A DNA stretch of 64,000 nucleotides from Tilletiopsis washingtonensis (Eukaryota > Basidiomycota > Exobasidiomycetes > Entylomatales): the NCBI RefSeq assembly GCF_003144115.1, contig NW_020312006.1, positions 533,822 through 597,821 of the forward strand, given 5' to 3'. The notes beneath the pieces are model-generated. The model worked only from the letters and a program-made list of their open reading frames with translations, was not told where the DNA came from and made no database searches. This document shows, piece by piece, positions 1-11,531 of this stretch; position 1 is the stretch's first letter; each line of letters begins with the position of its first letter. Both the position numbers and the translations under genes were made by a program.

Positions 1-1759
1 AGGCAGGTAGTCTAGTCTAGAAAGGAGAAGCGGGCGGACCAGGGACGGAGACGCAGAGGGCGGAGGCGACGCAGAGGTGTGGATGAGGAGAGGACGCAGA
101 AGAAGGCAGCACGTGGCCCCGGCGTTGGATGGGAGGTGCGATGACGAGCACGGACAAGCCGAGGGGCAAGGGGAGCGCGGGAGCAGGCAGCCGAGCCAAG
201 TGCGGCGCCCGCTCGGTGGCGGGGAGCGCATTAAAGAATCGAGTACAACTTGCATAGGGTGGTTGTAGTCGACGAATACATCGCGTGAGCAGCCCGTGCC
301 TGGCGCAGGGTTACTCCGCGGGAGCTGCACGCCGTGCCGAGCCGTGCCGCGGCATGGCAGGCGCTGGGCGCTTCCTCTCGCTCGCCGCCCGCCTGCGAGC
401 GCTCCTCCAGTCCAGAGCCGCAGCCTCGACTGCCGCTCTCTGGAGGACGACGCATGAGAGCGAGGGTGAACGTTCTGCCTGCTGCAGCTCGCTCGCGTCG
501 CCGCCTGCCGGGAAGGATGTGAAGGGGTGGCCACGAGCGCTGAGGGGTTGAGCAGCGGCAGGCGGCGGCAAGGCTCCTCGGCGGGCTCAGGCAGGCCTCT
601 CGAAGCGGCGCAGCAGGATGGCAGGCAAGCACGCGGCGTCCTCACAGCTTCCTTCGGCTGCCCCTGCCGCTTATCCGACGCCTGCTGTGGATGTCGAGAG
701 GGTCTCCTCGACCCCTCAGCCGCTCAGGCCTGAGCGGCGGCCTGGCGACTGGACCTCTCAGTCTCCTCGGCCAAAGACGCGCAGCCGCGAGCGCTCAGAG
801 CGTCAGAGCTGCAGCGAGCTTTGATGAGGGCTCGCGCATCGACGCATGACACGAGGGCCCGACGAGGCGGCAGGGCCCGGCGTGCCGCGACGCAAGGCGG
901 AGCATGCTCGTCGGGGGAGCCGGGCCTGTCTGGACGTTGTGCCCTCGCCGTCTCGCTCTGCGAGCAGCTCATCGAAGCAAGCAGCGAGCATCGGCCTTGA
1001 CGCCGTTCATTCATTCTGCGAGCTGCGCGCTTCGCTTGCTGCCGCTGCAGCCACGCATGCACGACATTCTCGAAGCTGCAGCTGCTGCGTCTAGCGCGGC
1101 TGTGGGGACGGCCTTCGTGCGAAGGCGGCAGCAGCGAGGACGATGCTCGGGCAGAGAGAAGGCAAGACCCGGCGGCAAGCGCAGCGCTGCCAAATTCGGG
1201 TGGGCCAGCCCCTCGCTGCCGCAGCGCAGGGTTGATAGACGGCGGCATGACGCCCCGATGATGGCCGGCCTCGGCGCGATGAAACAGAGGCCGGCCATCA
1301 GCACCAGCGCGCAGCGACGACACGGCGCAGCGAGCGTGCGCCGAGGGCGAGTTTTGGGAGCGGCGAGCACGACAGCCGCGGCGTCGCGGCGACGCTGCTG
1401 CTGCTCTCCTGCCGCACGGTGCCCGCGACGCTGCATCGCTGCACGCTCTCTCCGCGTGCTCGCCCCGGGGCCGGCGCAGGCACAGGGGCAGAGCGGCGCA
1501 ACACGACAGCCAGCGACGTCCGCGGCAGCACGCCGCGAGTCGCTTCACGCACCCTCGCTGAATTCCGCGCCGCGACGACGAGAAGGCGCCTCGGCTCCTG
1601 GCTGCAAAGCACGGCCTCGCCTCGGCTTGCCACTCCTTCCTCTCCGTCTTCCACAGCCATCTCCCCTTCGCACACCGCTCTCGCCGCAGCTCGCACCTCC
1701 AGCACCTCTCTGCACCGTCTGCTGCGTCTCTCGATCGCGCCCGGTGCTCGCCGCTCGCC
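1..1759. other. intergenic, no gene recognised
   Basis: GC-rich sequence in which long open frames arise by chance on both strands. None has a recognisable domain, a believable start or splice-supported continuation. The right part is the 5' flank of the apyrase gene. A gene whose body lies left of the window could still end or begin here; I see no evidence for one. Confidence 0.6.
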
Positions 1760-4700
1760 ATGGCCGCCCCGCCTCGGGCCGGCGGCGCCTCGTCGCGTCG
1801 CGCGCCCATGCCGCCGCCGCTGCGGCCTCAGCCCGTGGCCAGCACCTCTGCGCTGGCGCCCGCCGTCAGCCCCGGCAACTGGGCCGCCAGCCGTCGATAC
1901 GCCATCGTCGTCGATGCCGGCAGCAGCGGCTCGCGCATGCAGGTGTACAGCTGGCGCGACGCACGCGTCGACCGCGCAGAACGCATGCGCGCCGGCAACA
2001 GCACGCGCGTGCTGCCGAATGTGGAGAAGGGCACCTGGGACGGCAGTGGCGACGAGTGGCAGTGGAAGGTCGAGCCAGGTGAGTGTCGCCTCGAAGACCG
2101 CAGGGCCGGCAGGGCGACGTGATTGCCGGCTGCACTAGCCCTCCAGAGCCCGCAGCATCTGCTCCGCCGCACCTGGCTCACCTCTTACTTCGCAGGCCTC
2201 TCGTCGTTTGGCACACATCCGCAAGACCTCGGCGCCTACCTCACGCCATTGCTTGACCACGCCTCGACGCTGATCCCGGAGCATGCCATCGCCGACACGC
2301 CGATCTACGTGCTCGCGACGGCCGGCATGCGTCTGCTGCCCACAGCACAGAGCGACGCCGTGCTGCGCGAGACGTGCCGCATCATCCAGCGCGATACGCG
2401 CTTCAAGATTCCGCGTCTGGCCGGCTGCGAGCAGCAGGTGGCCATCATCTCGGGCGAGGAGGAGGGCCTGCTGGGCTGGATCGCCATCAACTACCTCATG
2501 GATGGCTTTCACTTCCCGACTTCGCTGCCACCGTCCGCTTCTGCAGCCGCTACGGCCGGCCTTGCGCCACAAGCGCGGCCCAAGGCAAAGTCGACATTCG
2601 GCTTCCTCGACCTCGGCGGCGCCTCGACGCAGATCGCCTTCGAGCCGGCGCATCCCGATGGCGAGGAGCTGACCAAGGTCACGCTGCGCATGCTCGACGG
2701 CACCGACGTCGCTTCCAACGTCTTCGTCACGACGTTCCTCGGCTACGGCACGAACCGGGCGCGCGAGCGCTATGTCTCGGTGCTCGAGCAGGCGCACAAC
2801 GGCACGCAGCTCGGCGCCAGTGCCAGTCTGGCAGCATCCAAAGCGGCCGTCGCTGTGCCGACGTCTACGCCGCAAGATCTGCCCGCATCAACACGGCCAG
2901 GCGATCTGATCCGCGACCCATGCCTGCCCGATGGCCTCACGCTAGCCACGGGCGCCAACGCCACGCTGCTCGGCACTGGCTCGTGGGAGGGCTGCGTGCA
3001 GAGTCTAGAGCCGCTGCTCGACAAGCATGCCCTCTGTGCGCGCCCGCCATGCCTCTTCCACGGCGTCCACGTGCCCAAGATCGAGTTCTCGGCCAACCAC
3101 TTTGTCGGCGTGAGCGAGTACTGGTTCTCCAGCAACGGTGAGTGACGAGCGGCCGCTCTTCTGCTGCACAGATGCTAATGCTCCTCGCTGCAGACGTCTT
3201 CGGCCTGGGCGGCGTGTACGACTTTGTCTCGTTCCAAAAGGCAGCGCGCGACTTCTGCTCGCGGCCATGGCAGGAGATCGAGGCCAAGTACCGCGCTGGC
3301 ACGGAGTGGGGCGCGCAAGTCGATCTCGGTCGTCTGCGCATGCAGTGCTTCAAGAGCGCATGGATGACGACTGTGCTTCACGAGGGCATTGGCCTGCCGA
3401 GACTCGGCGAGCCGGGCGGCGCAGGCGATGGCGAGAAGCACTCCGATGACGCGCAGGAGAAGGCAGACGCCAAGAACCTCTTCCAGAGCGTCAACGACGT
3501 CAATGGCCTTTCAGTCTCGTGGACTCTCGGCAAGGCTGTCCTCGAGGCTAGTCGCGACATTCCGCCGCCGCCGGCACTCGGCAGCCCCGAGGCAGCGCCG
3601 ATCGTCTCGGACCCGGGCCCGCCGACGTGGGGCAACAAGTTCAGCCCCATGTGGCATCGGCCAGGCGATGCCGTGGCATCGCTGCCTCTGCCGCCTCTTC
3701 GCGCAGGCGGGCACTCCGTCAGCGGCGCAGCGGCGCTCATGGCGCTCATCGGCACGATCCTCGTCGCCATGATGCTCTGCTTCATCCGCGGCCGCTCACC
3801 GCGCGCCATCAAGCGCCGCACAGCACTGCGCGAGATGCTGCCGCCGCCACTGGGCTCTTGCATGGGTCTCTTCGCGCGCGGCAGCGGCGGCGACTCGCGG
3901 CGGGCTGGTCGTGGCGACTACGTGCTCGCCAACATGGAGGAGGCAGGCGATGCGGAGCACTTGGGCGACTACTCGGACGGCGAGGCGGGCGCAGGCACAT
4001 CGAGCTCGGAAGAGGCGGACCCGAAGGCCGTGCGCACGTCGCACAAGCGGCAGCGCAGCCGCGGCGGCGTCGTCGCCACGCTCACGTGGCCACTCCGACG
4101 CCTGCTCTTCGGCGCTCGCGCAACACCAGTCGGCGGTCTCACAAGCCGACATGGCTCTCCCGGCAGCTCTCGACGCAAGCCTAGCTCTTCACGCTTCCCG
4201 CCACGACGAAGCACGAGCAGTCCAGGCGCGGGCATGAACATGCTGATGCGCACCGACTCTGCTGCTGCGCTGCCGACGCTCGGCATTGTGGGCGTGGGCA
4301 GCGGCGGTGTCAGCTCGGCAAGCAGCATCTCCAGACCGTCAAGTCGCGCTGGTCCTCGCGTCGGCGGACTTGCATTCACGAGCAGCGCCGCTGGCTCTGG
4401 CGCAGCGAGCCTGGGCATGGGCACGCCGCTCGGCTCTCCGCCGTTGCATCAGCGAGCCGCCAGTCCTTCGCCTTTCGCCGCAGCATGGGCTTCTTCCGCC
4501 GCCAACGACGCTCCCTCCCTCTCCGCGACCACGTCTGGCTACTCGAGTCGCTCCGTCTCGCGCGCCGCATCGCCCGCATTCGGGCTGCCGCCACCTGGCA
4601 TCGGTGCGAGCGGCAGCACGACGCCTGCGCCGCTCAGTCGCAACCACTCGACGGCCAGCTTGACGAGCTTGGCGACGCTCACGCCTCGCACCGCCGGCGC

Positions 4701-4785
4701 CTTCGCGAGACGCGTCAGCAACTCGTCGCATGCGCACCCCGGCGAGAGGATGTTTGACGCGGCGGGAGAGGAGGAGCTCAATTGA
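1760..4785 (+). CDS. YND1: YND1-like Golgi apyrase (GDA1/CD39 family)
   Basis: Nucleoside di/triphosphatase of the GDA1/CD39 family. In yeast, Ynd1 hydrolyses nucleoside diphosphates in the Golgi lumen so that nucleotide-sugar import can continue during glycosylation. Exons 1760-2078, 2196-3137, 3194-4785; 950 aa. Visible apyrase-conserved regions: VVDAGSSGSRMQVY (about 50-63), VLATAGMRLLP and LDLGGASTQIAFEP. One hydrophobic segment lies near residues 598-622 and none at the N-terminus, which fits the Ynd1 topology rather than the GDA1 one (N-terminal anchor). After the membrane segment comes a tail of about 330 residues, first acidic then very rich in Ser/Pro/Arg, predicted cytosolic. The start is the first ATG before the apyrase core. 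Family assignment is firm; the choice of Ynd1 over Gda1 rests on topology. Confidence 0.9.
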
Positions 4786-6405
4786 GCGGATGGCGCGCAC
4801 GGCGCGGGGGGGTCGGTGCGACCTCTCAACCACGAAGAAGAGCAGTGGCCACAGGAGGGCGGCCTTCTTGAGTTCGATCGCTCACGGGTCCTCGTGCTCC
4901 TGGATGTGTCTTCGCATTCCTTGCGGGCAGATGCGGAACGGGAGACTCGCTCGTCTCTCTTCCCCGTCCGCTCGCCGAAGAAGGCGAGCCTGCAGCCAAG
5001 ATATCGGGCCACTCGTGCGCGATGGGCGCTCCACATCAGCCCCGCAAGCTCCGTCAAGATCGCGGCGCCGGTCGCTCACGAGGTTATTGCGCTGCTTTGA
5101 GGTTGAAGCTCGATGGGAAGAGCAGATGGGAACAACTCGAGACGCCTTCGTCTCTCGTTTTGCCGCCTGCTCGACGACACCGAGTACGCAACCGCGAAGC
5201 AGCGCGTCGTAGCCCCGTGTGCGATCGGCGCTCGAGACCGGCTCGTTCTCGCCATCGTCGCTCCGCCCTCATCGAGATCTCCTCTTCAATGGCGCGCGAG
5301 GTAACATCGCTTTCTTCACGTCGTGCATCGATCGCCAGGCAGAAGCAGACTCAGAGAAGGAGATGACTCTCCCTCTCTACGCCCTAGCTCCTTCCGGCCA
5401 TCGCTGCACGGTGTGAAAGACTGGCGTGCAACCTCGTGCTGCAATTGACGGGCCAGATCGCCTCGTCGTCACACTCGCTGCTCCTCGGCTTCCTCATCAT
5501 CTTCGACTCCGATTGCACTCGCGGCGCTATGATCTTCTTTGCCGTGCATGGACTTGCCTGCGCAAGCAGGCGGGGAGAAGGAGACCCTTCTCCGTCTCTA
5601 CGTACTTGCTCCCGCCGGCCTTCGATGCACGGTGCTTGAGACTTTTGCGACCTCCCGTGCGTCAATCGTCGCTCAAGATGCGCCTTCTCGCATCGAGCCG
5701 TCGGCAGCAGCAGCAACATCTCTCCGCCGATGGTGCACGAAGTAAGGGCACTCTCGGCCACTTCTCCGGAGCGGCCTCATCATCATAGCAGACGGTGAGC
5801 GGGGGAGACTAGCATCGTCTCCCCCTCTCTCGCTCGCTCCGATGTTGCAGACTCCACGGTGAAGACGTCGATGTGTTTTCTTCCTTCGTGCGCCACTGGC
5901 GCCTTCAAATCCGCCTTCTCTTCGTGCACGGCTTCTCCGCCAGCTTCTGCGCATCGTCGATTCGTCGAGATCTCGTCGTTGATGGCGCATGGAGGGCATG
6001 CTCGAGCTCATTGCCGTGAACAGTTCGCACGCGAGCAGACGTGGAGAAGGGAGACCAAACGATCGTCTCCCTTCTCTCGTTTGCTCGTCTGACGAAGCGG
6101 CTCGACGGCAGATGAGAACGACATACCCTCTCGTGCGCCGCTGGTCACGAGCTCCGACTCCTTCGACCTTCGCCGCTACTCCCCTCGCCCATCATCGCTG
6201 CCTCTATCCCATTCTGTCTCACTTCACTCCTCGTCCTCTGTTCCTCATCACGTCACATGCTCCTCTCCCGTTCTTGCCTCTATGGCATCCTTGTTCTTTA
6301 CCACCACGTCACGCGCTTCGCTCTCTGTACTGCACCAATTCCTCGTCCTTTCTCGCGTGAGGCTCAGTCGAGGTCAGAGTGACCTGGGTTGCGAATTGCT
6401 TCTCT
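4786..6405. other. gap between convergent genes: repeat array and pyrimidine-rich tail
   Basis: Sequence between the 3' ends of the apyrase gene and IBA57, which converge. No coding frame is supported. About 4,900-6,110 is a degenerate tandem repeat (separate entry). About 6,130-6,405 is pyrimidine-rich on the + strand and unlike the flanking genes. Confidence 0.7.
4900..6110 (+). repeat. six-copy degenerate tandem repeat with hairpin core
   Basis: Six diverged copies of a unit of roughly 200-250 bp, all in the same orientation. Each copy has an inverted repeat, centred near 4949, 5146, 5366, 5583, 5813 and 6060 (spacings about 197, 220, 217, 230, 247). Stems: GAGAC/GTCTC in copies 1 and 2, GGAGA/TCTCC in 3, GGAGAAGG/CCTTCTCC in 4, GGGGGAGAC/GTCTCCCCC in 5, and a perfect 12-bp stem in 6 (6044-6055 with 6065-6076). 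Flanks also align: a GCAGAC-like word precedes most stems, a CTCTCTCG/CTCTACG-like word follows, and a TCGTGCG...GGCGCTC-like block lies about 60 nt downstream. Copies 3 and 6 share a TCGAGATCTC block before the stem. No open frame runs through it. Function unknown. Confidence 0.75.
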
Positions 6406-7544
6406 TCATTCCTTCTCCCCTTCCCGCACCTCAGCAGGCCACCAATGCGGCAACCACGGGCGCACGCCGACGCTCTTTCCCTCCACATCAACACTCATGC
6501 TGAGGCCATTGTCCTCTGCGCTCTTTCCCACTCTCCTGACCTGTTCCAGCCTCAACAGCGCAAGTCCCACGCCGCCCGGTTGCACCGAGAGGAGTCGACC
6601 GGCCGCTTTGCCGCGCCGTGGAGGCGCAGAGGAGGCGCTGGAGGGGGAGAGTGGGACGGAACGCACTTCAGCGCCGCTTGCTGGGAGCGCGTGCGAGGCA
6701 GAGAGGGAGGAGAAGGAGGCGGAGGAGTGCGCTATTTGCTCGGCCGTCGGGATGTCCGGCATGCTGTCGCGAAAGGCGCTCGTCAGCCCGCTTCTTCCAC
6801 CTCGCTCCTGCAGCGGCAGCCAACTCACGCTCCATCCAGCTCGTAAAGCAGCACGGGCACCACGCGCTTCCTGACCACGCCCGTGTGATGTGTCCTCGCC
6901 GTGAGCTCCTGGCCTACATAGCAGCCCTTGCGGAAGTCGACGCCGTGCTGCAGCTCCAACGAAGCTTCTAAGGGCAGCGCTTGACCCGGCACAAGCTCTT
7001 CTGGCGTCTCGGCCACGCCGAGGAGCGAACGACGGAGCGTGTAGGCTTCGAGCGAGGAAGCGGCTGCGCGAGAGGCATCAGTGGGTCCGCGCTGTGAGTG
7101 CGGCCGGGCCAAGAAGCACGTACCAGACTCGTCCTCGGCCCGCACCAGCCGTCGACTGCCCAGTCCCGGTGCTCTCATGTCCACAAATGCGCCCTCCCGC
7201 TTCGCCTCCTGGTCCTCAACATCCACTGCGACCTTCCACGCCTGCTCCCTCTCCACCTTGACCTTGCTCCTGAGCTTGTACCGCTTGATGTGCGCCGTCA
7301 CCTCTTCTGCCATGGCTTCATGGATGTCGAGCAGCACATCCGGCGAATCTGATGCGCGATCCGGGTAAGGATGCACGAAGGCGGGAGAGAGGATGCGCCC
7401 GTTTGCGTGCAGCAGGGCGCCGTGGACGGGCGCAGTGAGGGAGGAGACGGGGGAAGTGAAGAGGCCGTGCAGGAGAGACTGCGCGGCGGGCCCGCGCAGG
7501 GAGAGCAGCGCGCGCGGCGAGAGGAGAGGCACGGTGGCGAACAT
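6406..7544 (-). CDS. IBA57: IBA57, mitochondrial Fe-S assembly factor
   Basis: Folate-binding, GcvT-like protein that in yeast and humans works with ISCA1/ISCA2 to mature [4Fe-4S] proteins in the mitochondrial matrix. Exons (minus strand) 7544-7124, 7063-6829, 6763-6406; 337 aa. The family signature KGCYVGQE lies at residues 186-193, and a C-terminal GLALLRLE block matches the closing barrel of the family. Residues 1-20 are basic and hydrophobic without acidic residues, consistent with a matrix-targeting leader. The start ATG at 7544 is placed just before the family's N-terminal LSLRGPAAQSLLHGL block. The first intron (60 nt) is a multiple of three without a stop, so splicing there is inferred from its good sites and from family length. 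The last intron could open at the same donor with a nearer acceptor only 21 nt away; the 65-nt version keeps branch site and frame. Confidence 0.88.
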
Positions 7545-7763
7545 GGCGCACTGGAGGGAGGGAGGTGGGGGAGAGAGAGCAAGACGCGAGGCGCGCGCAG
7601 ACGAGGCGAGGTGGAGGCACGGCGAGGCGCGTGGCTGCGCTTGAGGCGCCTGGAGCACGTCGAATGCGCCAGCGTCTCGCCTTCTTGCCCACCACATCAA
7701 CGCCCTTCACCCAAGCTCGGCGCCTCGTCTGCCTTCTCTTTGCAAGATCGCACGCAGCCACAC

Positions 7764-9175
7764 ATGGCCTCGTCGTCATCAGCGGCGCCGTCGCTGCTCG
7801 AATGGTCCGCCTCTCTCTCCTCGGCATTGCAGCGCATCCCCTGGTGTGCCTTGCCGGGCCATGCATTTCTCTATGTCCGTCCTTCTCTCTTCTCTCCCTC
7901 TCTTTCAAAGCTGACGCCCGCTTCGTCACGCAGAAGCTGCACCACGACGCTTCCTCGCACGAGCTCTGCCTGCTCCTGCAGCCCCTGGCGCCAGCGCCCG
8001 CGCTCTTCGAGGGCCTCTCGAGATCGTCGGCTCTGCGGCGCGCTGAGAGACAGTCGGGCGTCATTGAGGAGGTGGAAATGAGGGAGGCTTGGCGGAAAGA
8101 TGTGCAGCGGTTGAAAGTGGCGCTGCAAGAGGGAGAAGTGCAGTGTGAAGCCGCCAGGACGGACGTGAGTTGCTCTTGCCTCTCTCTTTCTGTTCCCTTA
8201 CTCACTCCTCTCTAGGCGACGCTGCGCATCTCGCACGCAGAGGGAGGAGAGACGTTTCGCTTCTCCTTCATGCTCGACGCCCTCTCTTCGCGCGACGCAA
8301 ACGACGCATGGCGCGTGCACTTCCTCGCGCCCCTGCTGCGACTCGAGGCAGATTCCGAGACGCAGCAGCTTCAAGCGGCGGTGCTGCGCTTACAGCATGG
8401 CATCGAGGGTGACGCAAGCTCTTTCTCTACGAGGAGGAAGGAACGACGCAGTGAAGCACCCCGGACTGGCGAGGCAAGCTCGTCGCGCATGACTCTGCAA
8501 CGACCTCGCGCCTCTCGTCTGCCCCACAACGCATCCGACGACTCCTTTGAAGACCCTTCTCCCACTCCTCCGCCTGCAGCAGCGTCCTCCGCCGTTCCAA
8601 GCCCGCTCCCTTACGCCTCTCTTCTGCCCCCATCTCTCGCCGCGCGCGCCGCCGATCCTGATCCCTCTGCGCCACTGCCCGTGCCGCTTCTCCCACCGCC
8701 AAAGGTCAAGCCCCGACTGCGCGCGCCGCGCAAGAGAGGCGCGTCGGCGGATGAGTTCGAGGAGATGAGCGAGACGGAAAGCAGCGCCACCGAGTCCTCG
8801 GAGGGCGAAGCTGCGCCTGCTGCGTTGAAGCGCAGCGCAAGCACGAGCGCAGAGCCGCAAGAAGGGGAAGCCTCACCGGCCAAACTGCGCCGCCTCGAGT
8901 CGAGAGATGCCTCGCTCTTAGGTCTGCCAAGTCCTTCGCCTCCCAGTCCCAGTTCGCGACGCAGCAGTCTCGCATCGCCCAGCGGCGCCGATGCTCCGTC
9001 CAGCGCGCGAGCTCCTCCACCGTCGCCTCCTCCTCCCGGACCTTCTGCGCCGCCATCGCAGTCGCCAGCGAAGAGGACGGAGGGACACTCGCAAGCCGTA
9101 CCAGGACAGGCGGCGACGAGAGGAGGAAGGGGAACGGGATATAGAAGGGGAGCGGGCAAGAGACGGGCTTTCTGA
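7764..9175 (+). CDS. XLF/Nej1-like non-homologous end-joining factor
   Basis: Probable member of the XRCC4/XLF/PAXX superfamily, which bridges DNA ends with Ku and ligase IV. Exons 7764-7874, 7934-8164, 8216-9175; 433 aa. The N-terminal ~170 residues have the expected order: a short head with a TRP near residue 14, a helical stretch (EMREAWRKDVQRLKVAL), then a beta pair (ATLRISHAEGGETFRFSF) and the motif WRVHFLAPLLRL resembling the end of the XLF head, followed by a short coiled coil. From about residue 180 the protein is a Ser/Pro-rich, disordered tail. It ends in the basic-aromatic tetrapeptide RRAF after GK, which resembles the C-terminal Ku-binding motif of XLF. The first donor is GTCCGT, weaker than usual. 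Sequence similarity in this family is low, so the call is moderate. Start sites of this gene and IBA57 are 219 bp apart, head to head. Confidence 0.55.
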
Positions 9176-9325
9176 GGCTCCTCGCAGTGTCGCAACTGGA
9201 TGCAAAGGCTATGCGATTTGCGGCGAACAAAGTGGGGGGTATCGAAGAGCAGGAGAATCGAGCGCTCAGGCGAAGAGCGAAGAGGGATGGTGAAGGCCAA
9301 GGGAGATAGGAAGGCGCTTGGAGCC

Positions 9326-11223
9326 TCACTGCTCGTCGATGCACCCAATGCAAGTCTGCACAAGCAGCGGCACGTCGTTGGCCTGCAATGCCGCCTGCAT
9401 GGCTGCACGCGTTTGAGAGTCCAGAGGTGCAAGGGTGTCGAGCAGAGCGTCACCCGTGGGTGAGGAGAGCTGTGTATCACGGAGCGGAGGTCAGCGCTTC
9501 GGCAGCCACGCCATGAGGGCAGTAAGGAGGGGCAACGCACCATGAAGTCCAACAGCCGTCCCCCAGCCTGCGCATATCGCAGCTCCAGCACCACCGCGTC
9601 ATTGTCGCGCGTGGCATACGTGGCGCGCAGCGTCTTTGAGTCGGGAGCGCTGAGGTTCTCGAGGCCGAGACAGGCTTTGAGCACTTCTAGGCGCGATGAA
9701 TGCCTGATTGCAAGGGAAGGAGGGAGGGCGTCAGCTCTGCTCTGTGCAGCGACTAGAGGCGGGAAGAATACCCGGGGTTGCAGGAGGAGAGGGGAGGGGG
9801 GCAGAGCAAACTCACCCTTGGCACATCAACTCCACAGTCATGTCTCTCGTGCCATCCAATCCCGCTCTTCGTGCCTCCGCAGCATATCCCTCGGCGACGC
9901 GCAGCTCCACATTGAGTCTCTCAACCGCCCGCAGCGCAGCCGTCAGGTCCTTCTTCCTCGTCTCAAACGTAGCGCCACATGCAGCGTACGCAGTCTCGAG
10001 GGACTGCATCTCCTCGATCTACGCGCGCAAGCGTCAGCGAAGAAGTCAGAAGGGGGAAGAAGGGGCACGTACCTGCTCATCGAAAGTCTGCACCGCCTCA
10101 TCCCTCGTCAGCGTCCCTCGCATCGGGATGCCTCTCGAGCTCGCTCTCTTGCCTCCCATCGCCGAGCCAGTCTCTGCGCCTCCGGCAGCTTTCAGGCGCG
10201 CAAGGTCCAGTTCCAGATCGCCAATCTCGCGCATCAGGCCCTGCGCCGCCTCGGCGTCGGAGACGAGCGTGTCCCATGCGCCGGGCGCCGAGGGCACGGC
10301 ACTGGCGCGGCGACGAGGCGTCGAGGGTGCGCCGGTGGGGAGGAGAGAGGCGCATGTTGCGTCGATGGAGGAGCGCAGATCACGGACCAGGGCTTTGCGC
10401 GCCTTCATTTGAGACTTGAGCGTCGCGGCTGCCTCCTCTGTAGACGCCGGAGCGTCAGTCTCTGCCGCCAAGAAGCAGAGAAGGCACGGGTCTACGCACC
10501 GAGAGCGGCGACATCCTCGCGCGTGTACAACACCTCGGCGCCAGACGCGTCGGGCAGTGTGTCGGAGAGGAAGAGACGCTTCGTCTCGACTTCGAGATGG
10601 ATGAACTTGAGGCGGCGGTAGTAGTCCTAAGGCCACCGGCAGCGTGAGCACTTGCGCGTACGCAGCATAGACTCCCCCCCCCCCTTCTCATCGCTGATGC
10701 AGCCTCACCTTGACCGCCTCCTCCTCCATCTCCACGCCCTCGGGCCAGTCCCGCAGCCGGCTCCACGCCACGTCCGTCTCTGCGTTGCCGCCACTCGCCG
10801 AGCGTGCCGCCTCGGAGCGCGCCGCAAGGGCCGCCGCCAGATGCAGCATGTGCAGTTCTGCGGCGCTCGTGCTGCTCGGCTGCACCAAGGCAGCGATGCT
10901 GTCACGCCGCGTCAGTCTGCTGTACGCGAGTGGAGTGACAGGGAGACTCACCGGCGCGCCTCGCGCATCGCCTCGCTCGGCGCCATCCTCTCCTCGTGCT
11001 TCTCGACGCTCACATCCGCCTCGTCAAAGCTGCCGCTGATGCTGCCCACGCTGAGGCTCGTCTCGCCCGGCTGCACGCTGCCGAGTGCGGCGCGACGGCG
11101 GCGGCCCTTGCTCGCCAGGGCGACACGCTTGGCCGGCGGCGAGGAGGCGCCGCTGGAGGAGGAGGCGGCGGCGGCGGCGCGGTGGGGAGAGCGCGAGACA
11201 CGCGCACGCGTCGAGGGCGCCAT
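9326..11223 (-). CDS. Sos7-like kinetochore coiled-coil protein
   Basis: Likely homologue of fission yeast Sos7 (Kre28 in budding yeast), partner of Spc7/KNL1 in the outer kinetochore. Seven exons (minus): 11223-10952, 10898-10709, 10626-10500, 10437-10073, 10018-9816, 9703-9541, 9469-9326; 487 aa. The family's best-conserved stretch, a DYYRRLKFIHLEVETKRLFL block, starts exon 3. It is followed by long helical, coiled-coil-prone segments (for example EEAAATLKSQMKARKALVRDL and MQSLETAYAACGATFETRKK). The N-terminal ~100 residues are basic and low in complexity. All six introns have good GT-AG sites with CTGAC-like branch points. The 3' end faces that of the XLF-like gene at 150 bp. The call rests mainly on one motif plus architecture. 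Confidence 0.6.
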
Positions 11224-11531
11224 GTGGGGCAGTGCGACTTGATGGAGCTGAGACAGGGCGGACTGCGCGGAGTGCGGAGGAGCGTGCAGCGAGTGTGCGA
11301 GAGGCGGATGCGTGGGAAGCTGCTGGCGAGTGAGGGGGAGAGGGAGAAGGGGCGGCAGCGAGGCGGAGTGGAGAGCAACACGCCGTCGTGCGCATCAACA
11401 CGCGCCGCGCCTGGGAGCGCAGCCGGCGCGCGTGGGCATCACGTGATGCCGCCACGTTGCGCAGCGCACGAGCCACTCGGGCGGCCTGCGCTTCTCCCGT
11501 CCTTCCCGCCACCACGCTCCCCTTCATCACC
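11224..11531. other. shared upstream region of the Sos7-like and FKBP2 genes
   Basis: 308 bp between two divergent start codons. No coding signal or repeat seen; it must hold both promoters. Confidence 0.6.

Noticed and set aside
724-1809. Long minus-strand open frame (about 360 codons) at the left end
   Set aside because: Arg/Ala/Ser-rich composition, no domain, overlaps the apyrase start and other equally long frames. In DNA this GC-rich, stops are rare and such frames are expected.
4900-6110. Coding repeat or short-peptide array
   Set aside because: Unit lengths are not kept modulo three and stops occur in every frame across copies.
6808-6828. 21-nt intron in IBA57 (GTGAGT to the first CAG)
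   Set aside because: Too short for any splicing seen here, and it lacks a branch site. The 65-nt version has a CTGAC branch site and joins the conserved blocks in frame.
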